64,000 nt of DNA, taken from assembly GCA_935421135.1 (NCBI GenBank), contig OW285190.1:12658501-12722500 (forward strand), in the 5' to 3' direction. Of the stretch, positions 1 to 13,838 are shown in pieces (the first letter of the stretch is position 1; each line of letters begins with the position of its first letter). Source of the DNA: Bugulina stolonifera. Taxonomy: Eukaryota; Bryozoa; Gymnolaemata; Cheilostomatida; Bugulidae. The notes under the pieces were generated by a model. That model saw only the letters and a list, made by a program, of their open reading frames with translations. It was not told the DNA's origin and searched no databases. The translations under genes were made by a program, and so were the position numbers.

Positions 1-2042
1 CAGATGTGAACTTTCCTTTGTCCATTCCTGTCTATAGTTTGATTCCGAGGCTTTGTAGTATCTAATTGCATAGCGCAGTTAATAGCCTAAATACATTATA
101 ATTTAGGATCTACACCAGCTTAGCATAATCTTAGAATGGTTTCAAGCTAAACTATAACTGAAAGGAAAGATGATGTGGAAGGAAAAATCTAAATTTATTA
201 AGCTGTTAATTAGTCATTAAACATTATAATGTAGAACATTGAATAGTCTTATGCAAGTTTATAGGCCTACGTCATTTATTTAATTTCTTAGTAACAGTTT
301 GTTTAACCACAACTTTCCTAGCCTTTTTACCTGCAATAGAATAGGTGCAGGTTGAGTTGTAGCATTGATTTTTTTATCTATAGGTTGGAGATTAAAGTGA
401 AATCTGGATACCACGATGCACATTGCCACAACTCTATGTGTGGTGCTCATCCATCATACCCATCAAGTAGGTTATGATTATGAACTCTTTTCCTGGGACT
501 CGTAACAACTGCTTTCCAATTAGAAATGGGTTTCACGGTTAAAATGAGATGCTTGATTTAATTAAGGCTTGTTGTTTTGTATATATGTGTGAGAATGTAC
601 TTGGTAGATTTCTGTCGTTTATTATAGAGCTGTTATGGATTTAATTCATAGGTAACATCCAGAGTGATCAACTATATCAACATATATGTCTTATCGAAAT
701 CGTACTTTATTTTACTCTGATATAATGTGATGCCAATTTGGCAAGAATCATGTAACTACTAATAGCTGGACTGTTATGGTAGGACAGTAGGCATTGAACA
801 TGTTTCATGTGTGGTAAGCGTGAAGCATTTATTTATCTGGTATCAATTTCCTAATATAGGTCTACTAGACAGAATATTGATCTGTGCTGATGCTGTGAAT
901 TTTGAAGAGCTGGCTGATCTTATTCCTAAGAATGGCAAGGAGTGACTTCTAAATATTGAATAAGAGTTCTTATGCTATTTTTATTCAGTAAATATTTAAA
1001 ATAGATTTGGTCAAAATATTGGCATTTATACTCCATGTTATGAATTGGTTTTGTCTGTCTACATAAATGTTTTTATTTGTAATATGCAACTTCTGCAAAT
1101 CTGTTCTACATATAGAAATACACCTATTAGTATTTATACTCTATTAATCATGTGATACCAGGATAATCCATAGGACGTAGGACAATTAACAACTACAGTA
1201 GCTTTAGCTGTATTCTAATTTGAGGTAAAAGTGTTACTTAATGCTACAGCGGTTAAGTAAAGTAATCTTGCCTACTGAAAGCCAAAATAACTAGAACTAG
1301 GAGCTGTGTAATAATAATTTTGTGACGTACTAATATACTAATGTACAATATTTGCAATTACCATGCAGTTACTATCAAAGTTACAAAATATGATAAATAT
1401 AATAATCATGTTGGTCTGAAATAATTGGGAAATATGTGTGCAACAAAAAATTTTAGATAATTGGTAGCAAAAACAAATTTGGACTACTAACTAAATGACT
1501 AACTAATCATAGCAGCGCGTAGGTAACTAATGTAAACAAACGGTAACTACCCCAACACATCATGGCCGCCAGGAATGAAAAGTGGCATCACAAAATTTAC
1601 GGGAGTTCCTGCTCTAGGGGAGATAACTCTATGGTACAGATGAAGACGTCGGCAGATTCAGCTTGTAAAACTTACGGCCCTGATGCTGTCGGTTTGGGTC
1701 AACGATAGTTTCAGTTTGCTAATATACAAGAGCGACAATATTTACGGCGTAAATTAATCATAACTAGTCAAGCTTTGCTATTTAGCTTTGGCTTCCGGTT
1801 AATTGTAGCTCTCTCTCTTTTTTTGTAAATGTTATATGATTAAAATAAGTGATTAAGTGCAATTTGTATAGGCCTATATTTATATTGTTATGTTTATTTT
1901 ACAAATATTATTATATCAATTCAAGTATCATTGGTCTTGCTCATTATTAATTGCGTGTTTCACTGGACATTCACTTTAACTTTATTTTTGTAAAAAAAAA
2001 TAAAAATGTCATGTGTTCAACAAACATAACATGAAACAACAT
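1..2042. other. AT-rich stretch without a recognised gene
   Basis: No exon chain or family signature is visible on either strand. The one patch that stands out is 1540-1710, which is locally richer in G, C and CpG and holds a 48-codon ORF (1561-1707) starting in a GCCGCC context. That patch could be a promoter or first exon of the zinc-finger gene downstream, but no frame-compatible splice donor was identified, so it is not called as a gene. The motif GGGGAGATAACTCT at 1617-1630 recurs inside hAT copies further on. Confidence 0.5.
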
Positions 2043-2263
2043 GAAATAAAATGATACATTAGTAATTTAATAATATAATTTAATGTATTATAAAACATCA
2101 TTCTTATTGATATTCCAGTTCTTCATCATCACTGATCATCTCATGTGATGTTGATCATCACATGAGATGATCAGTGTTGATGAAGAACTGGAATATCAAT
2201 AAGAATGATGTTTTATAATACTTTAAATTATATTATTAAATTACTAACGTATCATTTTATTTT
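2043..2263. repeat. Near-perfect 108-bp-arm foldback element
   Basis: The arm 2043-2150 is followed by a 5-base spacer and then by its near-perfect reverse complement at 2156-2263. Only scattered single-base differences were seen by eye. This is the form of a foldback MITE or a recent inverted duplication. No target-site duplication was identified, so the superfamily is left open. Confidence 0.8.
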
Positions 2264-2299
2264 CATCTTTTTGTAAAGATCTATAAATCAGTCAGGAAC

Positions 2300-2560
2300 T
2301 CGATTTCATATTCATAAAATACCCGTTTCTGACTGGGGTTTGAATCTCAGTCACCTACGGGACCCAATAGCCTAGCACAGAACACCAGAAACACTACATG
2401 GACTTACATCAATACATGGTGTTCATTGTCACGCTAGACCAGCTAGGGTGTGGAAGGGGCGTGCCTCATATGGGACAGTGGGCAATATCATATGAGTTGG
2501 GACAGTATTTCATTTATATTTATTAGTTCAGAGTTTGTTAAAAGTTGTTCTGTACAGTTC
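2300..2560 (+). repeat. Dispersed SINE-like repeat, copy 1
   Basis: A B-box-like stretch (GGGGTTTGAATCTC, near 2336) is followed by a segment at about 2420-2490. A related segment lies near 59355-59425 in the ORC6 first intron, sharing the stretch around CACNCTAGACCA and a following G-rich tract. Two diverged copies 57 kb apart indicate a dispersed repeat family. The tRNA-derived head is only weakly supported. Confidence 0.35.
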
Positions 2561-2854
2561 AGTGCTACTTGTTATTTGGGGATTGCTTAAAGTATCAGCA
2601 AGATCACAGATCACTAGATCACTTTGTCACTGTGCCACCTCTGCAACCTTCAGAAAGAAGGTTAATCATTGAGCAGTAGATGTGCGCTAAACCAACTGCA
2701 CATGGGGCACTTACTCATGCTCGCCAAGTTACTGCTGCTCCAAATAGAGAGGATTGGCTGATTGAGGTAGCAGGATTGAGGCTAACCCTGTACTGTAGTC
2801 AGAATAATGTTTAATCTTATCTACCCTTGCATATTACATTTAATTAACATTATA

Positions 2855-2990
2855 AATGGTGGCCTAGTGGTTAGGGCTCTGGACTTGCGCATGTAGCGGT
2901 ACCAGGTTTGGTTCCCATGAAGGTTTACAGAGTGAAAATATTCATAATTATCCAATAGGCAGCTGGTCTTAGCTGGATTGAGCTTGCATA
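2855..2990 (+). repeat. tRNA-derived SINE head
   Basis: A box A-like sequence (GGCCTAGTGGTTAGGG, about 2863-2878) and a box B-like sequence (GGTTTGGTTCC, about 2905-2915) are spaced as in a tRNA gene. No acceptor-stem pairing is present, so this is a SINE head or tRNA pseudogene rather than a functional tRNA. The 3' limit is approximate. Confidence 0.5.
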
Positions 2991-3092
2991 TTGAAATATT
3001 TTTCCTAGCATCAAGATCTAAATGAGCCACAAAACTATCTCACTTGCGCTATATCAATGTTCTGAATGGACTTCTTGGCGGAAATAGCATAA

Positions 3093-3161
3093 TACTTTAA
3101 ACCCTGCTCCCACTTTGTTAAGAATATTATCCTTAACAAAGTGGGAGCAGGGCTTAAAGTA
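3093..3161. repeat. 30-bp-arm palindrome with hAT-like termini
   Basis: Arms 3093-3122 and 3132-3161 are inverted copies around a 9-base loop. The outer part of the right arm reads CAGGGCTTAAAGT, which matches the terminal repeat of the hAT element at 30497-31316. The left arm is the inverted counterpart. The palindrome therefore looks like two abutting transposon ends facing away from each other. Confidence 0.7.
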
Positions 3162-3930
3162 GAGAAAGACCTCAAAGGCTGTGGAGTCTTCTTGAAGTTT
3201 TCTTGCTAATTCTACATTCTTGATGTTTGAACAAAAAAAGCAAGGGAATAGGCCTAGATGTTGGCCATTCGTTCCATGCTTGATGTCATTTTTAAATGTC
3301 TCTATAAAAAAATTGTCTTACAACCTTGAAAATGGATTTCTTTTTTAATTGACAGTAGGTGATACACAAATTGTGACTTGTGTTTCTACCTATACAATGC
3401 AATGTTAGAATTAATGCTTCTAAAAATCTTAGTTTTGGCAAAGTTGTTGATAACATCTATGTGTATGTAAGAAAGCTGTTGGAGAATTGTGTATAAGTGC
3501 TGTTACTGTAAATAAAAGTTAGACTACATTGCAAGCTGTGTACATTTTTCTTACGCAGTCTCTATAGTCTTACTCTGGTTTTGTGGATTGTTAAACTTTT
3601 TAGCTTAGCTTTAGTTTTATCTTTCAAATGTTCCCCATTATTTACCACGTTTTAGCATTTTCTCCCAAAAACAGTTCCACTGAACAGATTTACTGTTCTA
3701 AACTGAATGTGCCACAGATAAGTCCTCTCAAATTTAGCTACATACACGCGTAATTACTAATTAGTGTCAGTAGTGGTCTGGAACCTTCTCAGCTTATAGC
3801 CTACATGTTGTATTGAGGAAATCCAAAACAGGAGTAGTGTTGAAAGTTTTTTTATAGGGCTATTTCCATTTCTTTGACAGATATACATGTACAGGTCAGT
3901 TGAGAACAAGCTAGTACTGGTGTTAATATA

Positions 3931-6900
3931 ATGGATGAGAGAAGGGACATGACATTGACGTCTTTACATAGTGAGTGTATTTAAATGTTCTTAAATACAT
4001 GTATATTATTTTATAACTGTTTATAACTATATTGTCTATTGATCATAATAATATATCTGATCCACATCTTCGTTTTCACTATGTAGTTGCTGGTAATATT
4101 TCTATTTGTCTGGTAAATAATGACATAATCATTGCATGTCCACTTGACGCTCTACAGGTAGAATAATGTACTTTGTGAGTACGTGCTATCCACTAGTCTG
4201 TGCAGTTGATAGATTACAGGAGAAGACGAATTCTAGTGCTTTGATCAACAAATTGAATAGTTCAGTTACATTCGCTATCTGATTAATAAACCATTAGACT
4301 GGAAATACTGAAACATGACATACATTATCTATATAGGCCTATACATCACATGTGCATGCAATCCCATAATATGGATATTTTTATACTAGTTTATTTTTGT
4401 ATAGATGTAGATATTAAGATTGAACCTGATGATACTGAAGGTGGTTCCTGTGATACTAATGATAACCCAGATATTGGAACTACATTAACACTAGGTGAGT
4501 CTATCCATATTTTTCTGCAATTAGTGTGACAACAGATTACTTCAATGGTTATGTTATAGAACTATAATATGTAGGCCTATTCATTATATGAAGCTCAGTA
4601 ATTATTAATCTACTTGTTGACCTTTCTAGCAGAATGGTCAAAAGCTTTGTATAGATCTCTTTGTAAACTGTTTTTTCAGTATTTTTAGTCAAACAGTTAT
4701 AATTATGATGGATTTACATAATTATACACTACTCTAGATAGCAAATGGCCTTGGGGAGTTATCTATCCACATATGTATATCTGCAGAGATAAGATAATTT
4801 ATATTATAAAAAAAATACTAAAATTGTAAATTTCCTGCTCCACAGCGTCATAATCTTGTTTTTGTGAAAGCCTAAAATACATACTAGTACTAGTAGCCTA
4901 TATGAACTACATGTATTTTTGTTTGCAGATAGATTCCTTGCCAAAAAATACATAATAAACAGATTTCGATTTGAACCAAATACCGCAATGAACACACACG
5001 ACACTCACTGACAATATTGTTTATACAGGCCTACCTGATTGTTTTATTATATAGATATGTCCTGCATTATCGTTTAGTCAGTTTTGTATGTAGTAATCGT
5101 TCTCTATTTAACTCTACATATTACAGACAAGAAAGTAAAGCTTGAACTGTTACAATGTGATGATGTAGAGCTACCAACAGGTAATTAATTATTATAAACT
5201 ATATATTGGTATCAGCTGTAACTTTAAAGATGGGCCGTGGAGTATGTAGGCTAAGTGTTATGTTATGTGACATATGTGCTACATATAGGCCTATAGGGCT
5301 GATACAAACGTTTTCACATGGTCCATATTTCCACCAATAAAATATCTGTGTTGGTTGTGATTTGTTCTTCTATAAACTGGCCAATATGAGTTATTCAGGG
5401 CACCAGTGAGTTTACTATTAATGTATATTTACAGAATGGAAACCTTCTACCCTCTATAGAATACTAATACTGATTTAAATCTACTTTAGTGCTAAAGAAT
5501 TTGTTGAACAGAGAACTAGAGATTGAACATTAATCAGATTGATTCTGTATAATATATACGTGTATGTGTGGATCTGTTGATTGTTTTACAGATATGGAGA
5601 TCAAGCTGGAACCAATGGGTGATGATAATATGGATGATAGAAGAGATATGACCTCTTCTCAAAGTGAGTCTATTGTTTTAATGTTGCATAAATGTCTATA
5701 ACAATGTCCTTGTAGAAGTCCAAAAGAAATACTTTTACATGTAGCATGGATTGGATATCCACAAACTATAAATTTATAATTTAGAGTTACCCTCTCTCTC
5801 TCAATTTGCTTGCCCTAGAAGCAGGTGCTGTCTGCCAACTTTCGTGAATTTAGCAGTGACTAATTTGCAGCTAATAATTTCTGCAAATCCTGCTTACAAA
5901 AAGCCTCATATACCAAGTAATTGTTGGTTTAAACAGACTTTATATGTAGCTGTTTAGTTATGGTATATATATAATATAGTTGGATATTTAAAAATGCAGC
6001 AAGTATTTGCTTTAATATAATGGAGTAGGTGGTAATCAGAGGAATTTTGAACGGCATTGGTAATTAATGTACATCACAATCACTGGCTTTCGATGCTTCA
6101 TACTACTGCGAAGCAGATTTCGTTTATAGTTACCTGCTCTATTCCACATGCACATGTCCATGCTTCCATGCTTCGCAGCATCATCTGCTTTGCAGTTAAG
6201 CACAAACTCAACCATTGCTAAGGCCATTTGCATGTGAAATCAAATAATTTTGTTTTCTGAATCATGTAGGTATAATGCAAACATCTGAATTCAAATAATA
6301 TAATTATAATTAGAAGTACCAAATTCAGTGCTTCGCAGGGACAGACAATTTATAGTACTTCAACACATCAAAGCCAGTGATTGTGTTGTTAGACAAATGT
6401 TAGACTGTGCATAGAGGCACAGGTTTGTTCACAATATAATATCAAGCTACTCATAAGCAACACACAGGTTTTACAGCAACAGTCAAGGCATAGGTATCGT
6501 GCATAGCAGCATACCATTGACTACATGACAGGAATGGCCTCGGCAAAAGCAATGTAGAATATAGCTCAGCAAAGTGCAAAACACCATATTCCATAACCTA
6601 CTAAATGAAAGCTATACTTGCATGTACAAAGCTATGCAGTCATAGATATAATATAAACACTAGATAGGACACCCTGTGTTAATGCTCCAATGCTCTTTGT
6701 CTTACTAAATTATGGAAAATCCTCACCATTTGATAGCTTGTTATGTGGTAATGTGCTATGCAGACATCAATTTGCCAGGATACAGATATTATGGCAGCAG
6801 GGCTTGATTTAAACCAAAGTGGTGCTAGTTTATGCTGCAGTACACTATTATAATATATAGGGCCTACTGTGAATCATGATTGCAGGCTACAAGTATCATG

Positions 6901-9900
6901 GTGAGATTACGTTATGTCGTGGGGATTTTCCATAATTTAGTAGGACAAAGAGCATTGGAGCATTAACACAGGGTGTCCTATCTAGTGTTTATATTATATT
7001 TATGTATGCAGTGCACAAATCACAGTGACCAGTTTCCTGCATATTCACTAAAGCTACCTTCTTATCTAGTTTTTGGAGCTATGAGTGAAGCATAACACAA
7101 CATAACAAAATTTCTGTGAAAATAGGTCAAATACTGTGCTATAGCCTTTTATGTTTTTATCGTATTTGTATCTTATGATGTACTCACTGTGTTGATTGCA
7201 GACTAGTTCCAATACTGTCAGCAGGTAACTTTCCTAACATCGATAAAGACGTTGTTTGCTGGAAAGATGGAATAATCTGGTGAGCAGGGTAAAGACGCAC
7301 AGTCACTTTTGATGAAAAATATATGAGATATAACTAACCACTATCATGGTATACTGTTGTATATGTTTCAGATATGGAATTGAGACTGGAACTAGTTCGG
7401 TGTGATGACGTGAGAATGACAACAGGTAATTGATTCTTTACTATTGGTTACAATTGGTTGTAAATGAAGAGCTGTACATGTATTTAATGGGGTTGTATAT
7501 TGAGATGTCTCCCCTAGCCTATGAACTATATCCAAATAGACTGAGAGGGTTACCCTTGGTGTATTCTACATAATGTGTATTATACTAGTAATCCGAGATA
7601 GTCCAAAATAGTTGTATAATTCTGGGTAATAGCATTGCTAATAGTTATGTAAGGTTTAAAAATCATAACACAGCGTGATTTTTATAACCAGTGAAGATAG
7701 GCCTATAATAATAAACCGCATATAGCTTACACCTAGTGCTGAGCGGTGTTTTGGTGTCATTCTGTTTTTTTCGGTTTTTTTCATTTGGTTCAAAAACCGC
7801 CAAAGTTTAAAATGTGAACCGACACCGATTGTGGCAGTGCGGTTTTATTCGGTTTTAAAAGTCAAACCGCTCCTGGCCTCTTAGCGCACCCACTTTCAAT
7901 AATGGCTGGCGTTGAAAACAGGTGAATTCATGTTATGCTTCTTTCAATCCTTGTAATTTGATGCCATCCTTGGAATTTAGACTTAGTTGCAGCCATAATA
8001 TTATCACCCAGTGGTTATTTATTGTAGTTTCACTCCTTTATAGCAGTTACGATTGCATATTATTATAAATAATAAATATTTAATAATTGTTAACTATTAA
8101 GCTAAATAAAAATGGCTGCCATTTTAGTGCTTCTTTTAATCCTTATAATTCGATGACATCCTTGGAATACAGACTTGGTTGCAGCCATCAATGTCACCCA
8201 GTAAGGGTTTACTGTAGTTTTCATTTAATTCTAGTAGTCAAACTTGCATATTGTTATAAATAATTAATATTTAATTATTGCAAATTATTGAACAAAACAA
8301 AAATGGCTGAAACTCTGAACGCGTGAATTTATGTTATACATCTTTCAATCTTTATAATTTAATGTCATCCTTTGAATAAAGACTTAGCTACAGCCATCAT
8401 TATCACCCAGAGATGATTTACTTGAGTTTCGCTGAATTCCAGTTGTAATACTTCCATATTATTATAGATAATTGCCATTTAATAATTGCAATTTATTAAA
8501 GAAAATTAAAAATGGTCGCCATTGTAGCTTAAAAGCAGGGTGTGACAACTCCCAATATTGAGTATTTAATTTCCGGTTCGGTTTGGTGTTTTTTCATAAA
8601 TTAAAAAACTGAATTAAACCGAGGGTGAGAAGACAACTTTGGTTTTATCCAGTTTTTTAGAAAAATCAGCAAAAAAAACTGAATGTTCATGCAAATCCAA
8701 ACCGCCCAGCACTAGGCCAAACACAATTCTTTAGCATGGCTGCCCAATAGCAGAGCTAGTCGAGGGGCCTCCACAGCTCATAGAGCTGGATATTTTTGTA
8801 GTTCAACATGGCACAGAAGGAAGACCTTCTTCTGAATGAAAATCACATGGGTTGTCAGTTTTATTACCTAAAGCATATATTTCACATTTTGCAAGAATAA
8901 ACTGATGAAATTTACCTCAATGAGTTTATAAGTTGGTGCATAAATTAAATTCAAGAAGAAGGTTTTAGTGCTACCTTGTAATGAGCCTTGTCACTACATA
9001 ATAAATTATAAACACCTACCAGTAGGAAGAACTGGATGTAGAAATTGAGGTATCAAACTGAGTGTGCGTCTTTACCAGATCATTCCATCTTTCCAGCGAA
9101 CAATGTCTGTAATCAACACAGTGAGTACATCATAACATACAAATACGATAAAAACATAAAAAGCTTTAGAAATGAAGTGTGGCTATTTTAATCAAAAAGA
9201 AATTTGGACCATTCGAACATACAGTCATGTACATAAAAGTACACTAGGTTAGCTCAGCTGCATTAGATAGAGGCGAGTTTGTGTCTAATGAAGTTACATA
9301 GGTATCAGCCCCACGAGCTTTTTAGATTTAGCCTGGGGGAGGGGGGGGTGGGTTAAAAAAGTGAATAAACTAAATACAGTAATTCAAACATCTTGGATGG
9401 AGCAGATCAGTCAATTGATTATTTTAGAAATAAACTTTATTATGGAATTATTGTTTGCATTTACATTCAAAGTTTGCTTGGCTGAATGAGTCAACTATAT
9501 TTTTGGAGGATTATGTAATATATTGTAAATTATATTTGAATGTGTACATTATGTTGTAGATGTTAAGGTGTTATTTTAATGATTTAATACAACAATACAA
9601 TAACTTCACATTTTTGCGAAGTTCATTGTCAAAACTGAATTGAATATTGTATTAAAATTTAGTTTCACAGTATTGTAATATAAATATGTTAAAATCATAA
9701 TCATATTATATCATAATAATAGCCTAATCAAGGAGTAAGAGAGAAGGAGGCTCGTCCATGAGAATTTTGTGTCCTATGTGCTCCTCGGTTTCAAAATATG
9801 AGCACATGAGTCGCTGGCATTAAGCGAGTAAACAACTCCGTTGAATCGTGATACACTTCTTCATTGCTAAACAGGTATAAAAGCAATGCACATGTGCACG

Positions 9901-12900
9901 GCTCTGGCGCTTGGCATGTCACAGCTATAGCATCCAATCAAAATCATTTCTATGGAGAGATAAACATTATTGTTTATTGACATAGCCTATAGTTTGAGCA
10001 CTATTTTCATTTAGTGTGGGCATGTTGTAGGGCCCACAAACTAGCCTACCAACTAAAATGGTATCGGAACTATACACCTGTTGTATTCTTATAACAGTTT
10101 ATATATGTAGGCCTATTGTATTGCAGCTCAATCTCATCTGACCTAACCATATTGAACAGAAGTGTTTATATACAAAGAATATATCTACTAGCTTACTAGC
10201 TATAAGCTACTCTAGCCAAAAGCTATTAGCTACTAGCTGCTAGCTTTACACATACAATATGATAGGAGGTGATGATTCCAAAGACATAATAGTAATGTCA
10301 TATTATAATGTCTCAACAACACCATAAATCAAATTCAGTATATGGAGTCCTGATGTTAGAGAAACGTGTTCCACAAATTTGCTCGTTTTAACCGTAATTT
10401 CGGCGTTTGTACATGTTTTTATTATGAAGGAGCAAAGTTTAAATTTGGATTTCAACTTAACCAATTGCAGCAAGTTTAAATCTATCAGGATTATTTTTGC
10501 TTAATTTGTTGAGCATGTTGGTACTTCCAAAAAGTGTCATTTTATGTTGAGATACGCAATTTTCTTCAAATCTGGCGAACTTACTAGCCAATATCTATAA
10601 TATCCCATTGAAATGTGTAGTGTGTATATAGTCAGCCTGTTCATTATAGTGTTACCAATTATTAACATTGATTATATTTTAATTTTAGTTGATGTGTGAA
10701 TTTTACTTTTTTAAAAAATATTCATCATCTTTTCTTCTGACTTTACCAAGTACCCGAGGCGCACATCGAACACCGGAAGCGCATTGTAACATATGCACAG
10801 GTTTTTATGGACGAGCCTCCTTCTCTCTATTACTCCTTGGCCTAATTAACATTATAATAATGTGAACTATCATAATCATGTGACTTATTTTTTGTATTAA
10901 AAGTTATCTAATGTTTTCAATCATTTGAGATTCAATTTCAAATTTAGTCATTTGTTTTCTAAACAAAATAAATGAAAAAAGAGTACATATATTAAATGCT
11001 TACCATGTTGAATATTGTGGTGGCTGACACTCTAGTCATAAACTAAGCTCATGTTCTTTGGAAAGTGAAATTTATGAAATGAAAATCCAACTTTTAAACG
11101 CCATTCTTAGCGTTTCTGCGCACTGTGAACTCTCAACTCAATCCAGAAACATGGACGCAGATAGAGAGTATAGTATCTTGGTACTTGCGATAACTTTATG
11201 ACCAATGGTATTGTAAACAAAATACCACGTGCAGAGCGCTAGCATGGTCATATGACTTTGTTTTGTTTATAAAATTTGATATTACTTGTAGTATGCTAAT
11301 TAGTGCTGGGCGGTTTTGATTTGCATGTCCATTCAATGTTTATGCTGAATTTTCTAAAATACTGAATGAAACCAAAGTTGTCTTTTCATCCTCGGTTTAA
11401 TTCAGTTTTTTTAATTCATGAAAAAACATCGAACCAGAAATTAAATACTCAATGTTGGGAGTTGTCACACCCCGCCTTTAAGCTGTACTGGCGGCCATTT
11501 TTAATTTTCTCTAATAAATTGCAATTAGTAAATGCTAATATTATCTATAATAATATGCAAGTATTACAACTAAAATTGAGTGAAACTAAAGTAAATAATC
11601 TCTGGGTGACAATGATGCCTGTAGCTAAGTCTTTATTCAAAGGATGACATCGAATTATAAAGATTAAAAGATGCATAAAATAAATTCACGTGTTCGTAGT
11701 TTCAACCATTACCGGAAATGGCCGCCATTTTTATTGTGTTCAATTGTTATATATAATTAAATATTAATTTTATATAACAATATGCGAGTTTGACTACTAG
11801 AATAGAATGAAAACTACAGTAAGCCCTTACTGGGTGACATTGATGGCTGCAGCTAGGTCTGTATCCCAAGGATGACATCGAACTATAAGGATTAAAACAA
11901 GCACTAAAATGGCAGCCATTTTCATTTCGTTCAATTCTGAACAATTGTTAAATATTTATTATTTATAATAATATGCAATTGTAACTGCTATAATTGAGTG
12001 AAACTACAATTAATAACCACTGGGTGATAATATTATGGCTGCAGCTAAGTCTTAATTCCAAGGATTTCATCGAGTTATAAGGATCAGGGGCGTTTCTAGA
12101 AAATTGTCAAAGGGATGGCGAAATCAGCAGGTCGGGGGTCCAGGGGGCCGCCCCGGCCGCTGAAGCCGCTGAGCACATTTCAGTGTCTAAAGCTGCATCC
12201 AGAGCTCATCTAAAAGACAAAACTGTGGTATTTCCAACAGCTCTTTTTTGGATGCCGGTGAAAAATATTGTCAAATGATAATGTCTAGATTTAATCATGC
12301 GGTATAGATAGACAGATTAAATATGGGCTAAAGTATATTGGTTGTTCAATTTGGCTAGATACTTCAGTTTACATGTCCATACTTCCAAGCACTGATTACA
12401 ATTATAAAAGTTCTACGACTGCAGTAGGCGTATATTATGTAGGTTGGTATTTATTGCAATACAAAACCATGTTTAACACAACTTATAGTTGGAATACATC
12501 AAATGTGTTCTTTACTAATTGCAAGAAATTAAAATATAAATGCGAACATATTCAGACCCTTTAAAGACTATTGAGTATTCAAATATAAGATAGGTCTATA
12601 TCATATTTAAAACCTAAAGAAAACAAGACAAGTGGTTACAAACAGATTATCCAGGCATCGCACGTTACACCCGCTTAGGGGTGTAACAAAACCAATACCA
12701 CCTACCCCTACCCACAAAACTGTCTACTCTACCCTACCCATACGAAACCACCTACCCTACCTTCGATACCACCAACCCTTCACTAAACAAGCCTTGAAGG
12801 CTTTAATAACAGATAAGAATTATCCCTAACTCCTACATCCACTTACCATCAAATAAATGAAAAAAAAAATGAAAAAGCTAGTAGATTATCTATAATAGAA

Positions 12901-13803
12901 ACCAATATTATTTACATTTATTTTTTTTTTTGGTTGTAGTTTTAGTTTAATTATTATTATATTATTGCTCATGTTGATTTCCTCAGCTCTGCAGCCGGTG
13001 TGAATTGGTGTCTGGTTAGAACCCCTAACCTGAGACATCCAACACTTTCCTCAGTATAGTTGCCGTTCCTAGTAGAGCAGAAAATTGAATCCTGTCTACT
13101 TCCTTCCGCTGTATATCAATCATCCCCAGATATTCTTCTAACTTCACCACTGCTCCAAGTGCTCCTACGGATCACATTTACAGATGTTTCCCAAAGTCTC
13201 TGTAACTCTCTCGCCAAATCTTGATATTTCTCAACCTTTTCTCTTTCCTTCTCTTCTACTCTAGCATCCCCAGGCACTGCGATGTCAATAATCCAAGTGT
13301 GGTCTATATCCTTGTCTTTCACGACGATGTCTGGTCTGCGGGCTTGTATCACATGATCAGTCTGAATGTTGAAATCCCACAGAATCTTTGCTTTGTCATT
13401 TTTTGTCACTTTTTCTGTATTATGTTCATACCAGTTATACAGAAAAAGTGACAGAAAATGACAAAGCAAAGATTCTGTGAGACTTAGAAACAAAAAAATT
13501 TACTAATTATGTTTATACTAATTAATATTATTATATTATTCATGTTGATTTCCTCAGCTCTGCAGCTGGTGTGAATTGGTGTCTGGTTAGAACCCCTAAC
13601 CTGAGACATCCAACACTTTCCTCAGTATAGTTGCCGTTCCTAGTAGAGCAGAAAATTGAATCTTGTCTACCAGTTCATTGCCATGCGGAAGTTCATATTT
13701 CCTGCACAGATTCCAATGCACTAGTTGTGCGACCTTGTCATGTCTCTTTTTATAATTTGTTTGAGCCATCTTAGAACACTCGCTTAGAATGTGAAAAACT
13801 GTT

Positions 13804-13838
<35 letters not shown>

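Noticed and set aside
7201..7222. Extra micro-exon in the left inverted-repeat arm (TTGATTGCAG ... CAGGTAACT)
   Set aside because: It has splice-like borders, but its length would shift the frame of the zinc-finger gene, and the segment is absent from the other arm.
11366..11647. 93-codon ORF
   Set aside because: It lies inside hAT-like copy B, and the corresponding frame is not maintained in copy A.
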